From positions 1 to 64,000 of the forward strand of contig NZ_CADIJQ010000013.1 in NCBI RefSeq assembly GCF_902859595.1: 64,000 nt of DNA, read 5' to 3'. The position numbers and the translations under genes were made by a program. Each line of letters opens with the position of its first letter. The stretch's first letter is position 1. Of this stretch, positions 18,135 through 27,806 are shown one piece after another. The DNA comes from Achromobacter kerstersii. GTDB lineage: Bacteria; Pseudomonadota; Gammaproteobacteria; Burkholderiales; Burkholderiaceae_B. Below the pieces are notes generated by a model. That model was given only the letters and a program-made list of their open reading frames with translations, was not told where the DNA came from and ran no database searches.

Positions 18135-18269
18135 CCTCCTTCCTGGTGCAGGACCGTGCCGGCCCTTGATGCGGCGCTCGACACGAGCCTCGCCCGGCCC
18201 TTTAACAACGAGCCGGAGCGCAGATTACGGAGGGAAGCTGCTAATCCGCTTTCTATGCGCTGTCGCATT

Positions 18270-18293
18270 CCTGAATTCAGGGGTTATCCCTGA
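18270..18293. promoter_or_regulatory. Overlapping palindromes upstream of the second tctB
   Basis: CCTGAATTCAGG (18270-18281) is a perfect 12-bp palindrome. It overlaps TCAGGG (18277-18282) paired with CCCTGA (18288-18293). It lies 136 bases upstream of tctB and about 185 beyond the sensor kinase stop, a place where a TctD-like regulator could bind. Assignment is by position only. Confidence 0.45.
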
Positions 18294-18360
18294 GTGGATG
18301 CGGCGTAAGAAAGGGGGAAAAGAGAAAAAAATTTGAAAGCCGGGGGGTGAAAGCGGCGAT

Positions 18361-18492
18361 GTTGCCGGCTTTGATGCCTGCTTTGTGACCTGCTTTGATG
18401 CCTGCTTTGTTGCCTGCTTTGTGACCTGCGTCGATGCCTGCTCTGCTGCCTGCTTTGTTGCCTGCTGTGATGCTCGCTTTATTGCTCGCCTT
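18361..18492. repeat. 12-bp minisatellite at the 3' end of the sensor kinase gene
   Basis: Eleven head-to-tail units of about GATGCCTGCTTT run from 18361 to 18492 with substitutions but no length change. The last units include the final codons and stop (18479-18481) of the kinase gene. On the minus strand after this stop, 64 sense codons follow in the same frame, the first 38 or so made of four-residue repeats, before TAA at 18284-18286. Confidence 0.88.
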
Positions 18493-20011
18493 TCAGCTCA
18501 ACATCAAGCGGCCGCGGGTACTGTGACACGGTGGGCGCCAGCGGCAGCCACAGCACCGACGCCAGGCCGACTCCGCCTTGCGCATTGGGCTCGCCATCGC
18601 GCAGTTCAATGTCGCCATCATTTCGGCGCGCATAGGCGCGCGCGATGGCCAACCCCAGACCAGACCCGCTGGAGGTGACGGGTTTATCCGTGCCCACGCG
18701 TTCGAAACGGGCGAAGGCGCGACCGCGCAAGTCGGGGTCGAGGCCGGGGCCATTGTCGGACACGGAGACCTCGGCGCGATGCTCCAGCCGGTTGACCGAC
18801 ACGGTGATGCGCGCGCCGACCGGCGCGTAATGAATGGCGTTGTGCACTAGATTGGACAGGGCTTCGTGCAGCTCGGCCTCGTTGCCCGATACCGGCGCGG
18901 CCACTTCAAGCCCCGCTTCCGAAACAGCCTGCACCCAACCCAGATCCTGCTGCTTCTCGTGTGCCAGCGGCAAGTACTGAAGCACGACTTCGCGCGACAC
19001 AGCATTCATGTCGAGCAATTGGCGCGGCAACTGATCCGCCTGGTTGGCGTGCGCCAAGGACAGCAGCTGTTCGGTCAGGCGGCGCGTGCGGCCCAACTGG
19101 TCCACGATGGCGCGCAGCCCTTCGCGGGTACGCGCCGGGTCGCGCTCACGCAGCGCGTACTGCGCCTGCGTCAACATGATGGCCAGCGGCGTGCGCAGCT
19201 GATGCGACGCGTCCGCCAGAAAATGCGACTGCTCATCCAACACGCGGCGGTAGCGGGCGATGTGGTGATTGACGGCGTCGACCAGCGGCGACACCTCGCT
19301 AGGCACGCGCGAGGCGTCCAGCGGCGTCAGATCGTCGGGACGGCGATTGCGGATATCAGCACGCAGGCGGCGCAACGGTTTCAACGCCCACGACACGCCC
19401 CACCACACCAGCACCACCACCAGCGCCAGCATTCGCGCATCACGCAGAATTTCCTGGCGCCGCGCATTGTTCTCGGCTTCGATCCGCTTACCCGTGCTTT
19501 CCGCCACCACAACCAGCACCTGACGATGCTGGCCCTGGTAATAGAGATCGCGCACCACCGACACGACGCGCACCGGATCGTTGCGATAAACGCCGTCGTA
19601 GAAGATGGGTTGGCCGTTGGAACGCGGCCAGGTCGGGGGACGCGGCATTTCGGGCATGCCCAAGAGCGTCTTGCCCTGGTCCGTCGGCACGGGCGAACCG
19701 TCCGGCAGCGGGGGATCAATCTGTTCAATGCGGAAATACTTGCGCAGGCCCGCGCGGGATTCCAGCATCACCTGCGCATACAGCGGCGTGGCCACTTGCA
19801 AGTTGCCGTCCGGCGTGAATTCGAGGCTGCTTTCCAGCACGCGCGCGGGTTCCACCAAGGCGCTGTCATACGCCTCGTTGGTGATTTCGGCCAGGGTGCG
19901 GTAGTCGTTCAGGCTGTCGATGACCAGCAATACCACCACGCCGGGCAGCAGCAGGATGATCAGCAGCGCGCGGATGCCGACGCGCGGCAGCCCCGGAATC
20001 CGCAGGCTCAC
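18479..20011 (-). CDS. tctE: Sensor histidine kinase, TctE-like
   Basis: A 510-residue membrane kinase. There is a first transmembrane helix (IRALLIILLLPGVVVLLVI), a periplasmic sensor of about 150 residues (2CSK_N type), a second helix (MLALVVVLVWWGVSWAL), then HAMP and dimerisation regions with phospho-acceptor His270 in DASHQLRTPL. The ATPase core has N (NLVHNAIHYAP), G1 (DNGPGLD) and G2 (GSGLGLAIA) boxes. It starts with GTG directly after the response regulator stop (TAA-GTG). TctE assignment rests on domain layout and the adjacent tctBA. Confidence 0.9.
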   Translation of the reverse strand: MSLRIPGLPRVGIRALLIILLLPGVVVLLVIDSLNDYRTLAEITNEAYDSALVEPARVLESSLEFTPDGNLQVATPLYAQVMLESRAGLRKYFRIEQIDPPLPDGSPVPTDQGKTLLGMPEMPRPPTWPRSNGQPIFYDGVYRNDPVRVVSVVRDLYYQGQHRQVLVVVAESTGKRIEAENNARRQEILRDARMLALVVVLVWWGVSWALKPLRRLRADIRNRRPDDLTPLDASRVPSEVSPLVDAVNHHIARYRRVLDEQSHFLADASHQLRTPLAIMLTQAQYALRERDPARTREGLRAIVDQLGRTRRLTEQLLSLAHANQADQLPRQLLDMNAVSREVVLQYLPLAHEKQQDLGWVQAVSEAGLEVAAPVSGNEAELHEALSNLVHNAIHYAPVGARITVSVNRLEHRAEVSVSDNGPGLDPDLRGRAFARFERVGTDKPVTSSGSGLGLAIARAYARRNDGDIELRDGEPNAQGGVGLASVLWLPLAPTVSQYPRPLDVELKGEQ

Positions 20012-20704
20012 TTAGGATTCCGATTCGGCGGATTCGCTGGCGACACTTTCCAGCATGTAGCCCAATCCGCGCACGGTAACGATGCGCACGTCGCTGCCGG
20101 CGAGCTTCTTGCGCAGACGGTGCAGCACGACCTCGATGGCGTCGGGGTTGGCTTCGCTGTCATGCGTGAAGACTTTGCCGAACAATTGTGACTTGTCCAC
20201 GGGATAGCCACTGCGGGTCAGCAACGCTGCCAGCGCGGCATGCTCGCGGGGCGTCAGGAACAGCAAGGAACCGTCCAGCGTGAAGGCGCGGCTTTCGCTG
20301 TCGTACGAGAGCGAGCCGCATTGCAGGCGCGGATGCTGGCGGCCACGGCTGCGGCGCACCAACGCGGTCAGCCGCGCTTCCAGTTCTTCCAACGCGAAAG
20401 GCTTGGTCAGGAAATCGTCCGCGCCCAGATTCAGGCCACGGACCCGATCCTGCAATGCGCCCTGGGCCGTCAACAACAGCACGGGCGTGCGGTCGTCGCG
20501 GTTGCGCATTTCACGCAAGACGACCAGCCCGTGCTTGTCGGGCAGGCGCAGGTCCATGACGATGGCGTCATATTCCGTGCCTGCCATGAATGCCTCGGCC
20601 GTGCGGGCGTCTGCCGCATGGTCCGGCACAAACCCGCTCTGGGCGAGCGCGCGCATCAACCAGGACGCCATGTCCCGTTCGTCTTCAACCAACAATATGC
20701 GCAT
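20012..20704 (-). CDS. tctD: OmpR-family response regulator, TctD-like
   Basis: A 230-residue regulator. The receiver domain has acidic ED at residues 7-8, phospho-acceptor Asp51 (VMDLRLPD) and Lys in [14 protein letters not shown]. The winged-helix output domain includes [12 protein letters not shown] and [12 protein letters not shown]. The start at 20704 ([15 protein letters not shown]) is preferred to a longer frame and is preceded by a GGAC-type site. It overlaps the 3' end of rppH by 20 bases. Likely targets are the tctBA genes downstream (inference). Confidence 0.92.
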   Translation of the reverse strand: MRILLVEDERDMASWLMRALAQSGFVPDHAADARTAEAFMAGTEYDAIVMDLRLPDKHGLVVLREMRNRDDRTPVLLLTAQGALQDRVRGLNLGADDFLTKPFALEELEARLTALVRRSRGRQHPRLQCGSLSYDSESRAFTLDGSLLFLTPREHAALAALLTRSGYPVDKSQLFGKVFTHDSEANPDAIEVVLHRLRKKLAGSDVRIVTVRGLGYMLESVASESAESES

Positions 20705-21257
20705 GACCGTCCGTTCCTTCGGGCAAATTCTCTGCTGCCCGCTGCCCATGCACGCGCTGGCGCAGGTAGCGGGTTTCGTGATGACGCCGAAAGAGGATCG
20801 CCGACAACTCGTTCAACGCCTGGGTATAGACGTCACGCTTGAACTCGATCACGGCGTCCAGGGGCACCCAATACTGGCTCCAGCGCCAGGCATCGAATTC
20901 CGGATGCTGCGTCGCGCGCAAGCACACATCACTGTCACGTCCTACCAGGCGCAACAAGAACCAAATCTGTTTTTGTCCTTTATAGTGGCCACGCCACTCA
21001 CGCCGGACGAAGTGATCGGGCACGTTATAACGTAACCAATCGCGTGTACGCCCCAAAATACGGACATGCTCGGGCTTCAAGCCCACCTCTTCATGGAGTT
21101 CGCGATACATGGCCTGCACCGGGCTTTCGCCATATTTGATGCCGCCCTGGGGGAACTGCCATGCATGTTCCCTGATACGCTTGCCCCAAAAGACCTCGTT
21201 TCGACTGTTGACGAGAATGATGCCGACATTGGGGCGGTAGCCTTCGCGGTCAAGCAT
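20685..21257 (-). CDS. rppH: RNA pyrophosphohydrolase RppH
   Basis: A 190-residue Nudix hydrolase that removes pyrophosphate from 5'-triphosphate RNA and so starts mRNA decay. The Nudix box runs from [20 protein letters not shown] through VGL, and the N-terminus [17 protein letters not shown] is typical of RppH. The C-terminal tail beyond about residue 160 is basic and variable. It diverges from proS across 65 bases, as in other Burkholderiales. Confidence 0.95.
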   Translation of the reverse strand: MLDREGYRPNVGIILVNSRNEVFWGKRIREHAWQFPQGGIKYGESPVQAMYRELHEEVGLKPEHVRILGRTRDWLRYNVPDHFVRREWRGHYKGQKQIWFLLRLVGRDSDVCLRATQHPEFDAWRWSQYWVPLDAVIEFKRDVYTQALNELSAILFRRHHETRYLRQRVHGQRAAENLPEGTDGHAHIVG

Positions 21258-21322
21258 GGGCCACCCCCACCGAATTCAATACAATTACAGTCGATTATAC
21301 GTATCTGCTGCCACCTTTAAAC

Positions 21323-23053
21323 ATGCGCGCATCCAACTACCACATCAACACCCTCAAAGAAGCCCCTTCCGAAGCCGAAGTCGCCAGCCACCAGCTGATG
21401 ACCCGGGCCGGGATGATCCGCAAACTCGCGGGCGGCATCTACACCTACATGCCCCTGGGCCTGAAGATCATCCGCAAGGTCGAGGCTATCGTCCGCGAGG
21501 AAATGAACGCCTCGGGCGCCATCGAGCTGCTGATGCCGGTGGTGCAACCCGCCGAACTCTGGCAGGAATCGGGCCGCTGGGAGCAGTACGGCGCTGAACT
21601 GCTGCGCATCAAAGACCGCCATCAGCGCGACTTCGTGCTGCAGCCCACGTCCGAGGAAGTCATCACGGACATCGCGCGCAACGAAATCCACAGCTATCGC
21701 CAGCTGCCGCTGAATTTCTATCACATTCAGACCAAGTTCCGTGACGAACGCCGTCCGCGCTTCGGCCTGATGCGTGGCCGCGAATTCACCATGAAGGACG
21801 CCTACTCCTTCGACCGTGACGAAGCGGGCGCGCTCAAGAGCTACGACAACATGTACGCCGCGTACATGCGGATTTTCAGCCGTCTGGGCCTGGAATTCCG
21901 CGCCGTTGCGGCCGATACGGGCTCCATTGGCGGCACGCGCAGCCATGAATTCCAGGTTATCGCCGACACCGGCGAAGATCTGCTGGTCTACAACGCCGAC
22001 ACCGACTACGCCGCCAACATCGAGCTGGCCGAAGCCGTGGCGCTGTACCCGACCCGCGGTGACGCCACCCAAGCCATGGCCGAGGTCGCCACCCCGGGCG
22101 CGGCCAAGTGCGAAGACGTGGCCAAGCTGCTGGGCCTGCCGCTGGAAAAGACGATCAAGTCGATCGTCCTGGCCACCGACGGCGACAAGGGCAAAGTCGA
22201 CATCTGGCTGCTGCTCTTGCGCGGCGACCACGAACTGAACGAGATCAAGACGGGCAAGCTGCCGGGCCTGGCGGGCTTCCGCTTCGCCACCGAAAGCGAG
22301 ATCGTCGAGTATTTCGGTTGCAAGCCCGGCTACCTGGGTCCGGTCAAGACGGCCAAGCCGGTGCACGTGATTGCCGACCGTACGGTTGCCAACATGGCTG
22401 ATTTCGTCTGCGGCGCGAACAAAGAAGATTTCCACATCCAGGGCGTAAACTGGGGCCGCGACCTGCCCGAGCCCGAGCTCGTGGCCGATCTGCGCAACGT
22501 GGTCGCGGGCGACCCGTCGCCGGATGGCAAGGGCACGCTTTCCATCCAGCGCGGCATCGAAGTAGGACACGTTTTCTACCTGGGCAAGAAGTACTCCGAA
22601 GCCCTGAAAGCCACCTTCCTGGACGAAACCGGCAAGCCGGCCACACTGGAAATGGGCTGCTACGGCATCGGCGTGACCCGTATCGTGGGCGCCGCCATCG
22701 AGCAGAACCACGACGCCCGCGGCATCATCTGGCCCCGCGCCATTGCCCCGTTCGAAGTGGTAATTTGCCCGGTGGGCTGGGGCAAAAGTGAAACGGTGCG
22801 TGACACTGCCCTGAAGCTCTATGAATCGCTGCTGGCGCGCGGCGTGGACGTCATTCTGGACGACCGCGATGCCCGCCCCGGCGTCATGTTTGCCGAGTGG
22901 GAACTGATTGGCGCCCCGCTGCGTGTAACAGTTGGAGAACGCGGCCTGAACGATGGTGTGGTGGAATTGCAAGCGCGTCGGGAAACCGAAGCGGCCAAGA
23001 TTCCGGTAGAGTCCGCGCTTGAAGCGGTGCTGACGAAACTCGACACCCTTTAA
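21323..23053 (+). CDS. proS: Prolyl-tRNA synthetase
   Basis: A 576-residue class II synthetase of the bacterial type. Motif 1 and 2 regions are seen ([33 protein letters not shown]), followed by an inserted YbaK-like editing domain at about residues 225-400 that hydrolyses Ala-tRNA(Pro), then motif 3 ([10 protein letters not shown]) and a C-terminal anticodon-binding domain ([20 protein letters not shown]). Length and order match E. coli ProS (572 residues). A free-standing YbaK-type gene is also present at 30410. Confidence 0.97.
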   Translation: MRASNYHINTLKEAPSEAEVASHQLMTRAGMIRKLAGGIYTYMPLGLKIIRKVEAIVREEMNASGAIELLMPVVQPAELWQESGRWEQYGAELLRIKDRHQRDFVLQPTSEEVITDIARNEIHSYRQLPLNFYHIQTKFRDERRPRFGLMRGREFTMKDAYSFDRDEAGALKSYDNMYAAYMRIFSRLGLEFRAVAADTGSIGGTRSHEFQVIADTGEDLLVYNADTDYAANIELAEAVALYPTRGDATQAMAEVATPGAAKCEDVAKLLGLPLEKTIKSIVLATDGDKGKVDIWLLLLRGDHELNEIKTGKLPGLAGFRFATESEIVEYFGCKPGYLGPVKTAKPVHVIADRTVANMADFVCGANKEDFHIQGVNWGRDLPEPELVADLRNVVAGDPSPDGKGTLSIQRGIEVGHVFYLGKKYSEALKATFLDETGKPATLEMGCYGIGVTRIVGAAIEQNHDARGIIWPRAIAPFEVVICPVGWGKSETVRDTALKLYESLLARGVDVILDDRDARPGVMFAEWELIGAPLRVTVGERGLNDGVVELQARRETEAAKIPVESALEAVLTKLDTL

Positions 23054-23097
23054 ACCCCATAGTAGCTACGGACTTCCCGCGTCCCGACCCCGCTTCA

Positions 23098-23535
23098 TTG
23101 CCTATCCGTACCGTGACCGATCCGAAGTCTGCCGAATCCCTCCTGCAAGTCCGTGTCTATTACGAAGACACGGATGCGGGCGGGGTGGTTTTCTACGCTA
23201 ACTACTTGAAATTCCTGGAACGCGCACGCACCGAGTGGCTGCGCAACCTGGGAGTCAACCAGTCCAGCCTGGCCGCCAGCGAACAACGCTTATTTGTTGT
23301 CCGCTCCTTGGACATGTCTTACCGGAAACCGGCCAAGCTAGACGATTTGCTTACCATACGCAGCCGAATCACCAAACTCGGCCGCGCTTCGATACACTTC
23401 GCGCAGCGCGCGGAACGCGACGGGGAACTGCTTGCCGAAGGCAACATCCAAGTCTGCTGTGTCGACGCCATTCACATGCGGCCGGCGGAGTTGCCGGCTG
23501 ACGTTCGCGCAAAACTGGAATTCATTCAGGAATAA
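23098..23535 (+). CDS. ybgC: Tol-Pal system acyl-CoA thioesterase YbgC
   Basis: A 145-residue hotdog-fold thioesterase, first gene of the tol-pal cluster. The active-site signature YYEDTDAGGVVFYANYLKFLERAR is split here as YEDTDAGGVVFYANY and LKFLERARTEWL. It associates with the inner membrane and phospholipid synthesis enzymes in E. coli. The frame begins TTG at 23098; a GTG at 23113 is an alternative, and neither has a clear ribosome site. tolQ follows after two bases. Confidence 0.93.
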   Translation: MPIRTVTDPKSAESLLQVRVYYEDTDAGGVVFYANYLKFLERARTEWLRNLGVNQSSLAASEQRLFVVRSLDMSYRKPAKLDDLLTIRSRITKLGRASIHFAQRAERDGELLAEGNIQVCCVDAIHMRPAELPADVRAKLEFIQE

Positions 23536-23537
23536 CC

Positions 23538-24218
23538 ATGCAAGTCACCAACGACATGTCGTTGCTTTCGCTGATTTCGCACGCCAGCGTGCCGGTCCAG
23601 CTGATCATGCTGATGCTGTTGGGCATTTCGATCATGTCCTGGACCTATATTTTCGCCAAACGCCTGGCCATCAAGCGCGCGCATACCCAGACGCGCCGCT
23701 TTGAAGACGACTTCTGGTCGGGCGGCGACCTGTCCATGCTGCAACAGGCCGTGGCCTCGCGCCGCGATGAACAGGGCGCCCTCGCCCGCATCTTCGATGC
23801 CGGCATGACCGAATTCCTGAAGGCCCGCCGCGGTAACTCCGCCGGTGACGCCACCGCCCTGCTCGACGGCCCGCGCCGCGCCATGCGCGCCGCCTACCAG
23901 CGCGAAATGGATTCGCTGGAATCGCACCTGAACTTCCTGGCTTCGGCCGGTTCGGTGTCGCCGTACATCGGCCTGCTGGGTACGGTCTGGGGCATCATGC
24001 ACGCCTTCATCGGCCTGTCGAACATGCAGCAAGCCACGCTGGCTTCGGTGGCCCCCGGTATCGCGGAAGCGCTGATCGCTACCGCCATCGGCCTGTTCGC
24101 CGCCATCCCCGCCGTGGTCGCCTACAACCGCTTCACGAATGACATCGACCGCATCTCGATCCGTTTCGACAGCTTCGTCGATGAATTCCTGAACATTCTG
24201 CAACGGCAGGTGCGCTAA
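23538..24218 (+). CDS. tolQ: Tol-Pal motor protein TolQ
   Basis: A 226-residue inner-membrane protein of the MotA/TolQ/ExbB family. Three membrane helices are seen: VPVQLIMLMLLGISIMSWTY, a second around SVSPYIGLLGTVWGIMHAF, and a third around GLFAAIPAVVAYNRF, with a large cytoplasmic loop between the first two. It forms the proton-driven stator with TolR that energises TolA for outer-membrane constriction at division. Its stop overlaps the tolR start (TAATG). Confidence 0.96.
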   Translation: MQVTNDMSLLSLISHASVPVQLIMLMLLGISIMSWTYIFAKRLAIKRAHTQTRRFEDDFWSGGDLSMLQQAVASRRDEQGALARIFDAGMTEFLKARRGNSAGDATALLDGPRRAMRAAYQREMDSLESHLNFLASAGSVSPYIGLLGTVWGIMHAFIGLSNMQQATLASVAPGIAEALIATAIGLFAAIPAVVAYNRFTNDIDRISIRFDSFVDEFLNILQRQVR

Positions 24219-24679
24219 TGCCCTCGGTAAGCTCACGCGGCAGGTCCGGCCGCCGCATGAAGGCCGACATCAATGTGGTGCCGTACATCGACGTGATGCT
24301 GGTGCTGCTGGTCATCTTCATGGTGACCGCGCCCCTGATCACGCCGGGCCTGATCCAGTTGCCCTCGGTCGGGGCGGCCTCGGACGTGCCCGTGAAGCCG
24401 CTGGAAGTCCAGATTTCGGAAGATGGCAAGATCGCCCTGCGCATGCGCGAACCCGGCGCAACCCTGCAGGACATCGCGCGCCCCGAACTGGTGGCGCAAG
24501 TGCGTTCGCGTATTACCGCGGAAACGCCGGTGGTCATCGCCGCCGACGGCAAGGTGCCCTACGAGACGGTCGTGAAGGTGATGGACGAACTGCGCACCAA
24601 CGGCATCACCCGCCTGGGCCTGCTGGTGGATCAGTCCGCCGCCGGTTCCTCCCAGCCCGCATCCGCGAAAAAACGCTAA
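24218..24679 (+). CDS. tolR: Tol-Pal motor protein TolR
   Basis: A 153-residue ExbD/TolR protein: a short cytoplasmic N-terminus, one membrane helix (VVPYIDVMLVLLVIFMVTA) carrying the conserved proton-path Asp, then a periplasmic domain with VVIAADGKVPYETVVKVMD. A low-complexity Ser/Ala tail ends the protein. Overlap with tolQ by one base suggests fixed stoichiometry. Confidence 0.96.
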   Translation: MPSVSSRGRSGRRMKADINVVPYIDVMLVLLVIFMVTAPLITPGLIQLPSVGAASDVPVKPLEVQISEDGKIALRMREPGATLQDIARPELVAQVRSRITAETPVVIAADGKVPYETVVKVMDELRTNGITRLGLLVDQSAAGSSQPASAKKR

Positions 24680-24718
24680 CGTGCCGCCTTCCGCCGGCAT
24701 GTCCGGCACGCAACGCCC

Positions 24719-25852
24719 ATGACGCCACCCATAATTCGACACCGCAGCGGCCCACCCGCCACCCCGCCTAACAACGACAACCGGAATGCGCTCATTCTGG
24801 CTGTGGCGGTGCACTTGCTGCTGCTGGTCGCCTTGATCTTTGGCGTGAACTGGCGCACGGAGGCCCCCGGCCCCGTCGAGGTCCAACTCTGGGCTGACGG
24901 CAATTCGCCCGTCGCCCCGCCGCCCACGCCCCAACCCGAACCGCCCAAGCCGCAACCCAAGCCCGAGCCGCAGCCGGAGCCTGAAAAGGCGCCCGAGCCG
25001 CCGCCACCGCCTCCTCCCCCTCCTCCGCCCAAGCCTGAACCCCAGGTTCAGCCGAAGACCGAGGAAGTGGACCCCGAGATCGCCATTCAGGAAGCCAAGA
25101 AGAAGCGCGAGCAGGAAGAGAAGGCTCGCCAGGCAGCGGAAGCCAAGGAAAAGGCGCGCCTCGAAGAGGAACGCAAGCAGGCTGAACTGAAAGAGAAGAA
25201 GCGCCTGGAGCAAGAACGCCAGGCTGCGGAAAAGGCTGCCGCCGAGAAAGCGGCCGAGAAGGCTGCGGCTGAAAAGGCCGCTGCTGACAAGGCTGCCGCC
25301 GAGAAGGCCGCTGCCGACAAGGCCGCTGCTGAAAAGAAGGCCAAGGACGACGCCGCCAAGAAGGCTGCCGCTGAAAAGGCGGCTACCGAAAAGGCGGCGG
25401 CAGAGAAGGCCGCTGCGGAGAAGGCTGCTGCTGAAAAAGCGGCCGCCGAGAAGGCCGCTGCCGCGAAGAAGGCGGCTGCCGACAAGGCGTTGAAGGACGC
25501 ATTCCGCAACGACGCCCTGGGCGCAGCCGGCATCCCCGGCGGCACGGCTGACCGCAATCAGGCGGGCGGTGGACGCGATAACGGCTATGCCGCAAAGGTG
25601 CGCGCTTGCATCCTGCCGGGCGTGGCATATCAGCCTCCGCCCCGGGCCGGCAGCACCAATCCGACGGCACAATACCGGGTACAGTTAGGCACTGACGGGA
25701 AGGTGAACGGCGTGTCGCTGACCGAATCGTCGGGCAATCCGGCATTCGACCGCGCGGTCGAAACCGGCATCCGCCGTTGCAACCCCTTCCCGAAGCCCTC
25801 CACGGGCGGCTACGACAAGTTCATTGACGTAGTGCACAAAATGTATGATTGA
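24719..25852 (+). CDS. tolA: Tol-Pal protein TolA
   Basis: A 377-residue protein anchored by one helix (ALILAVAVHLLLLVALIFGV), then a Pro/Glu/Lys stretch, a long Ala/Lys/Glu helical domain (about residues 120-260) built of many AEKAA/ADKAA units, and a C-terminal TonB-like domain (YRVQLGTDGKVNGVSLTESSG, RCNPFPKP). It spans the periplasm and couples TolQR to Pal and TolB. No strong ribosome site precedes the ATG. The repetitive DNA at about 25100-25500 is prone to copy-number change. Confidence 0.95.
   Translation: MTPPIIRHRSGPPATPPNNDNRNALILAVAVHLLLLVALIFGVNWRTEAPGPVEVQLWADGNSPVAPPPTPQPEPPKPQPKPEPQPEPEKAPEPPPPPPPPPPPKPEPQVQPKTEEVDPEIAIQEAKKKREQEEKARQAAEAKEKARLEEERKQAELKEKKRLEQERQAAEKAAAEKAAEKAAAEKAAADKAAAEKAAADKAAAEKKAKDDAAKKAAAEKAATEKAAAEKAAAEKAAAEKAAAEKAAAAKKAAADKALKDAFRNDALGAAGIPGGTADRNQAGGGRDNGYAAKVRACILPGVAYQPPPRAGSTNPTAQYRVQLGTDGKVNGVSLTESSGNPAFDRAVETGIRRCNPFPKPSTGGYDKFIDVVHKMYD
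25230..25495 (+). repeat. Imperfect 12-15 bp coding repeats in tolA
   Basis: Degenerate repeats of GC(C/T)GA(G/C)AAGGC(C/T)GC-like units encode the AEKAA/ADKAA helix. They are imperfect at the third codon position. The domain length varies between species in this family. Confidence 0.7.
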
Positions 25853-25862
25853 CAGGAGATTG

Positions 25863-27188
25863 ATGAATATGACTCCCGCTTATAGCCGACGAGGTTCGCT
25901 CCTCGCTCTCTGGCGATCGTATGGGCTCGGCTTGCTGATGCTCGCGCTCTGCCTGATGGCAGTGAAACCCGCCCATGCGCAATTGCGTGTTGATATTTCT
26001 GGCACTGGCGCGACGCAGTATCCCGTCGCCATCGCCGATTTCGCCGTTGATGACACCCACGGCCGCGCCCTGGCCGAAGTGATCCGCGCTGACTTGACCC
26101 GCACGGGCCAGTTCCGCCTGATCAACGCCGCCGGCTCCGGCCTGAACGTCGACTCCCCCATCGCCCATGACGATTGGCGCGGTAAAGGCGCCGACTTCCT
26201 GGCTTACGGCAGCATCACCCGTGGCGCCGATGGCCGCTACGACGTGCGCTACCGCTTGGCCGACACGGTCAAGAAGGGCCAACTGGATGGCGTGGCGTTC
26301 TCTGGCACCGAGCAAGAACTGCGCCGCGTTGCCCACCAGATTGCTGACCGCATCTACGAGAAGATCACCGGCGTTCGCGGCGTGTTCTCGACGCGCATCG
26401 CCTACGTGCTGAAGAAGGGCGCGACCTACGAACTGCAAGTGGCCGACGCTGACGGGCAAAACCCGCAAGTGGCCCTGCGTTCGCGCGAGCCCATCATTTC
26501 GCCGTCCTGGTCGCCCGATGGCGCCAAGCTGGCCTACGTGAGCTTCGAGTCCGGCAAGCCGGTTGTCTACGTGCACACATTGGCCACCAGCGCCCGCGTT
26601 CCCGTTGCCAACTTCAAGGGCAACAACAGCGCCCCCGCCTGGTCGCCCGATGGCTCCAAGCTTGCCGTGGCGTTGACGCGTGATGGTTTGTCGCAAATTT
26701 ACATCGTTGGCGCGTCCGACGGGTCGAATCCCACGCGAGTTACGCGTTCTCCCGGGATTGACACCGAACCGACCTTTACGCCAGACGGTGCTTCCATTAT
26801 CTTTACGAGTGACCGCAGCGGCGGGCCGCAAATCTACCAGACCGGCTCGACAGGTGGCGACGCACGCCGCCTCACGTTTAATGGTGGTTACAACATATCA
26901 CCCCGAATTTCCCCCGATGGATCGACGCTGCTGTACGTTGCAAGACGCGACGGCGCGTTTCGAATCGCGTCGTTGAACCTGTCCTCAGGCTCCGAATCCT
27001 TGATCACTGATGGTCGTGACGATCAGTCGCCAAGTTTCGCGCCGAATGGCATGCAAGTCCTTTACGCCGCTATCCAAAATGGCCGTAGCGTACTTGCGGG
27101 TGTCTCGAGCGATGGCCGCGTACGGCAGACGCTTTCGGTACTGAACGGGGAAATACGTGAACCGACTTGGGGCCCATTTACCCGATAA
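25863..27188 (+). CDS. tolB: Tol-Pal protein TolB
   Basis: A 441-residue periplasmic protein. A signal peptide (LGLLMLALCLMAVKPAHA) is followed by an N-terminal alpha/beta domain and a C-terminal six-bladed WD40-like propeller with repeated SPDG blade motifs (PSWSPDGAKLAY, PAWSPDGSKLAV, PTFTPDGASIIF). It binds Pal and TolA. AGGAG at 25854-25858 supports an ATG at 25863 or at 25869, six bases later. The stop of tolA lies ten bases upstream. Confidence 0.96.
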   Translation: MNMTPAYSRRGSLLALWRSYGLGLLMLALCLMAVKPAHAQLRVDISGTGATQYPVAIADFAVDDTHGRALAEVIRADLTRTGQFRLINAAGSGLNVDSPIAHDDWRGKGADFLAYGSITRGADGRYDVRYRLADTVKKGQLDGVAFSGTEQELRRVAHQIADRIYEKITGVRGVFSTRIAYVLKKGATYELQVADADGQNPQVALRSREPIISPSWSPDGAKLAYVSFESGKPVVYVHTLATSARVPVANFKGNNSAPAWSPDGSKLAVALTRDGLSQIYIVGASDGSNPTRVTRSPGIDTEPTFTPDGASIIFTSDRSGGPQIYQTGSTGGDARRLTFNGGYNISPRISPDGSTLLYVARRDGAFRIASLNLSSGSESLITDGRDDQSPSFAPNGMQVLYAAIQNGRSVLAGVSSDGRVRQTLSVLNGEIREPTWGPFTR

Positions 27189-27219
27189 CACGTGTGACTC
27201 TCTTTGCAAAGGAACTATC

Positions 27220-27720
27220 ATGAAGTCGCGCATTGCCAAAAGCCTGACCATTGCCGCTCTGGCTGCCACGCTGGCAGCTTGCAGCTCCGTCCCTCTCGAC
27301 GATAAAGCGGGTCAGGGCGGAGGCGCTGGCCAAGGATCTTCGGCCTCTGGCCAAATCCTTGATCCCTTTAACCCCCAAAGCATCCTGGCGCAACAGCGCT
27401 CGGTGTACTTTGATTTCGACAGCTACACCGTGTCGGACCAGTACCGCGGCTTGGTCGAAACCCACGCCCGCTACCTGGCTTCGCACCAGCAGCAGAAGGT
27501 CAAGATCGAAGGCAACACCGACGAACGCGGCGGTGCTGAGTACAACCTGGCCCTGGGCCAGCGTCGTGCAGACGCCGTGCGTCGCATGATGACCCTGCTG
27601 GGCGTCAGCGACAACCAGATCGAAACCATCAGCTTCGGTAAAGAAAAGCCGAAGTCGACGGGTACGTCGGAAGCCGACTTTGCTGAAAACCGCCGCGCCG
27701 ATATCAACTATCTGCGTTAA
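27220..27720 (+). CDS. pal: Peptidoglycan-associated lipoprotein Pal
   Basis: A 166-residue outer-membrane lipoprotein. The lipobox LAAC puts the lipidated residue at Cys21, followed by a flexible Gly/Ser linker and an OmpA-like peptidoglycan-binding domain (VYFDFDSYTV, IEGNTDERGGAEYNLALGQR, ENRRADINYLR). AAAGGA at 27208-27213 precedes MKSRIAKS, which fixes the start. Lipidation would depend on lgt, encoded at 5334. Confidence 0.97.
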   Translation: MKSRIAKSLTIAALAATLAACSSVPLDDKAGQGGGAGQGSSASGQILDPFNPQSILAQQRSVYFDFDSYTVSDQYRGLVETHARYLASHQQQKVKIEGNTDERGGAEYNLALGQRRADAVRRMMTLLGVSDNQIETISFGKEKPKSTGTSEADFAENRRADINYLR

Positions 27721-27751
27721 GCTTTTCGCTTAGTCCAAGAGCCCTACCACG

Positions 27752-27790
27752 CGTCGGGACGGTCAGCCGGCCGTCCCGACGTTTGTTTTT
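27752..27790 (+). terminator. Terminator-like hairpin between pal and cpoB
   Basis: CGTCGGGACGG (27752-27762) pairs with CCGTCCCGACG (27771-27781), followed by TTTGTTTTT. Because cpoB starts 17 bases later, this probably reduces rather than abolishes downstream expression. Confidence 0.8.
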
Positions 27791-27806
27791 ATACCCGGGA
27801 ATATTC

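Noticed and set aside
18385-18678. Cys-rich plus-strand frame through the 12-bp repeat
   Set aside because: It is the translation of the minisatellite and has no start signal.
21317-22972. 551-codon frame opposite proS
   Set aside because: Antisense artefact of proS; low-complexity Gln/Val/Ala/Arg product without motifs.
25087-25557. Ala-rich minus-strand frame opposite tolA
   Set aside because: Antisense of the AEKAA repeats of TolA.
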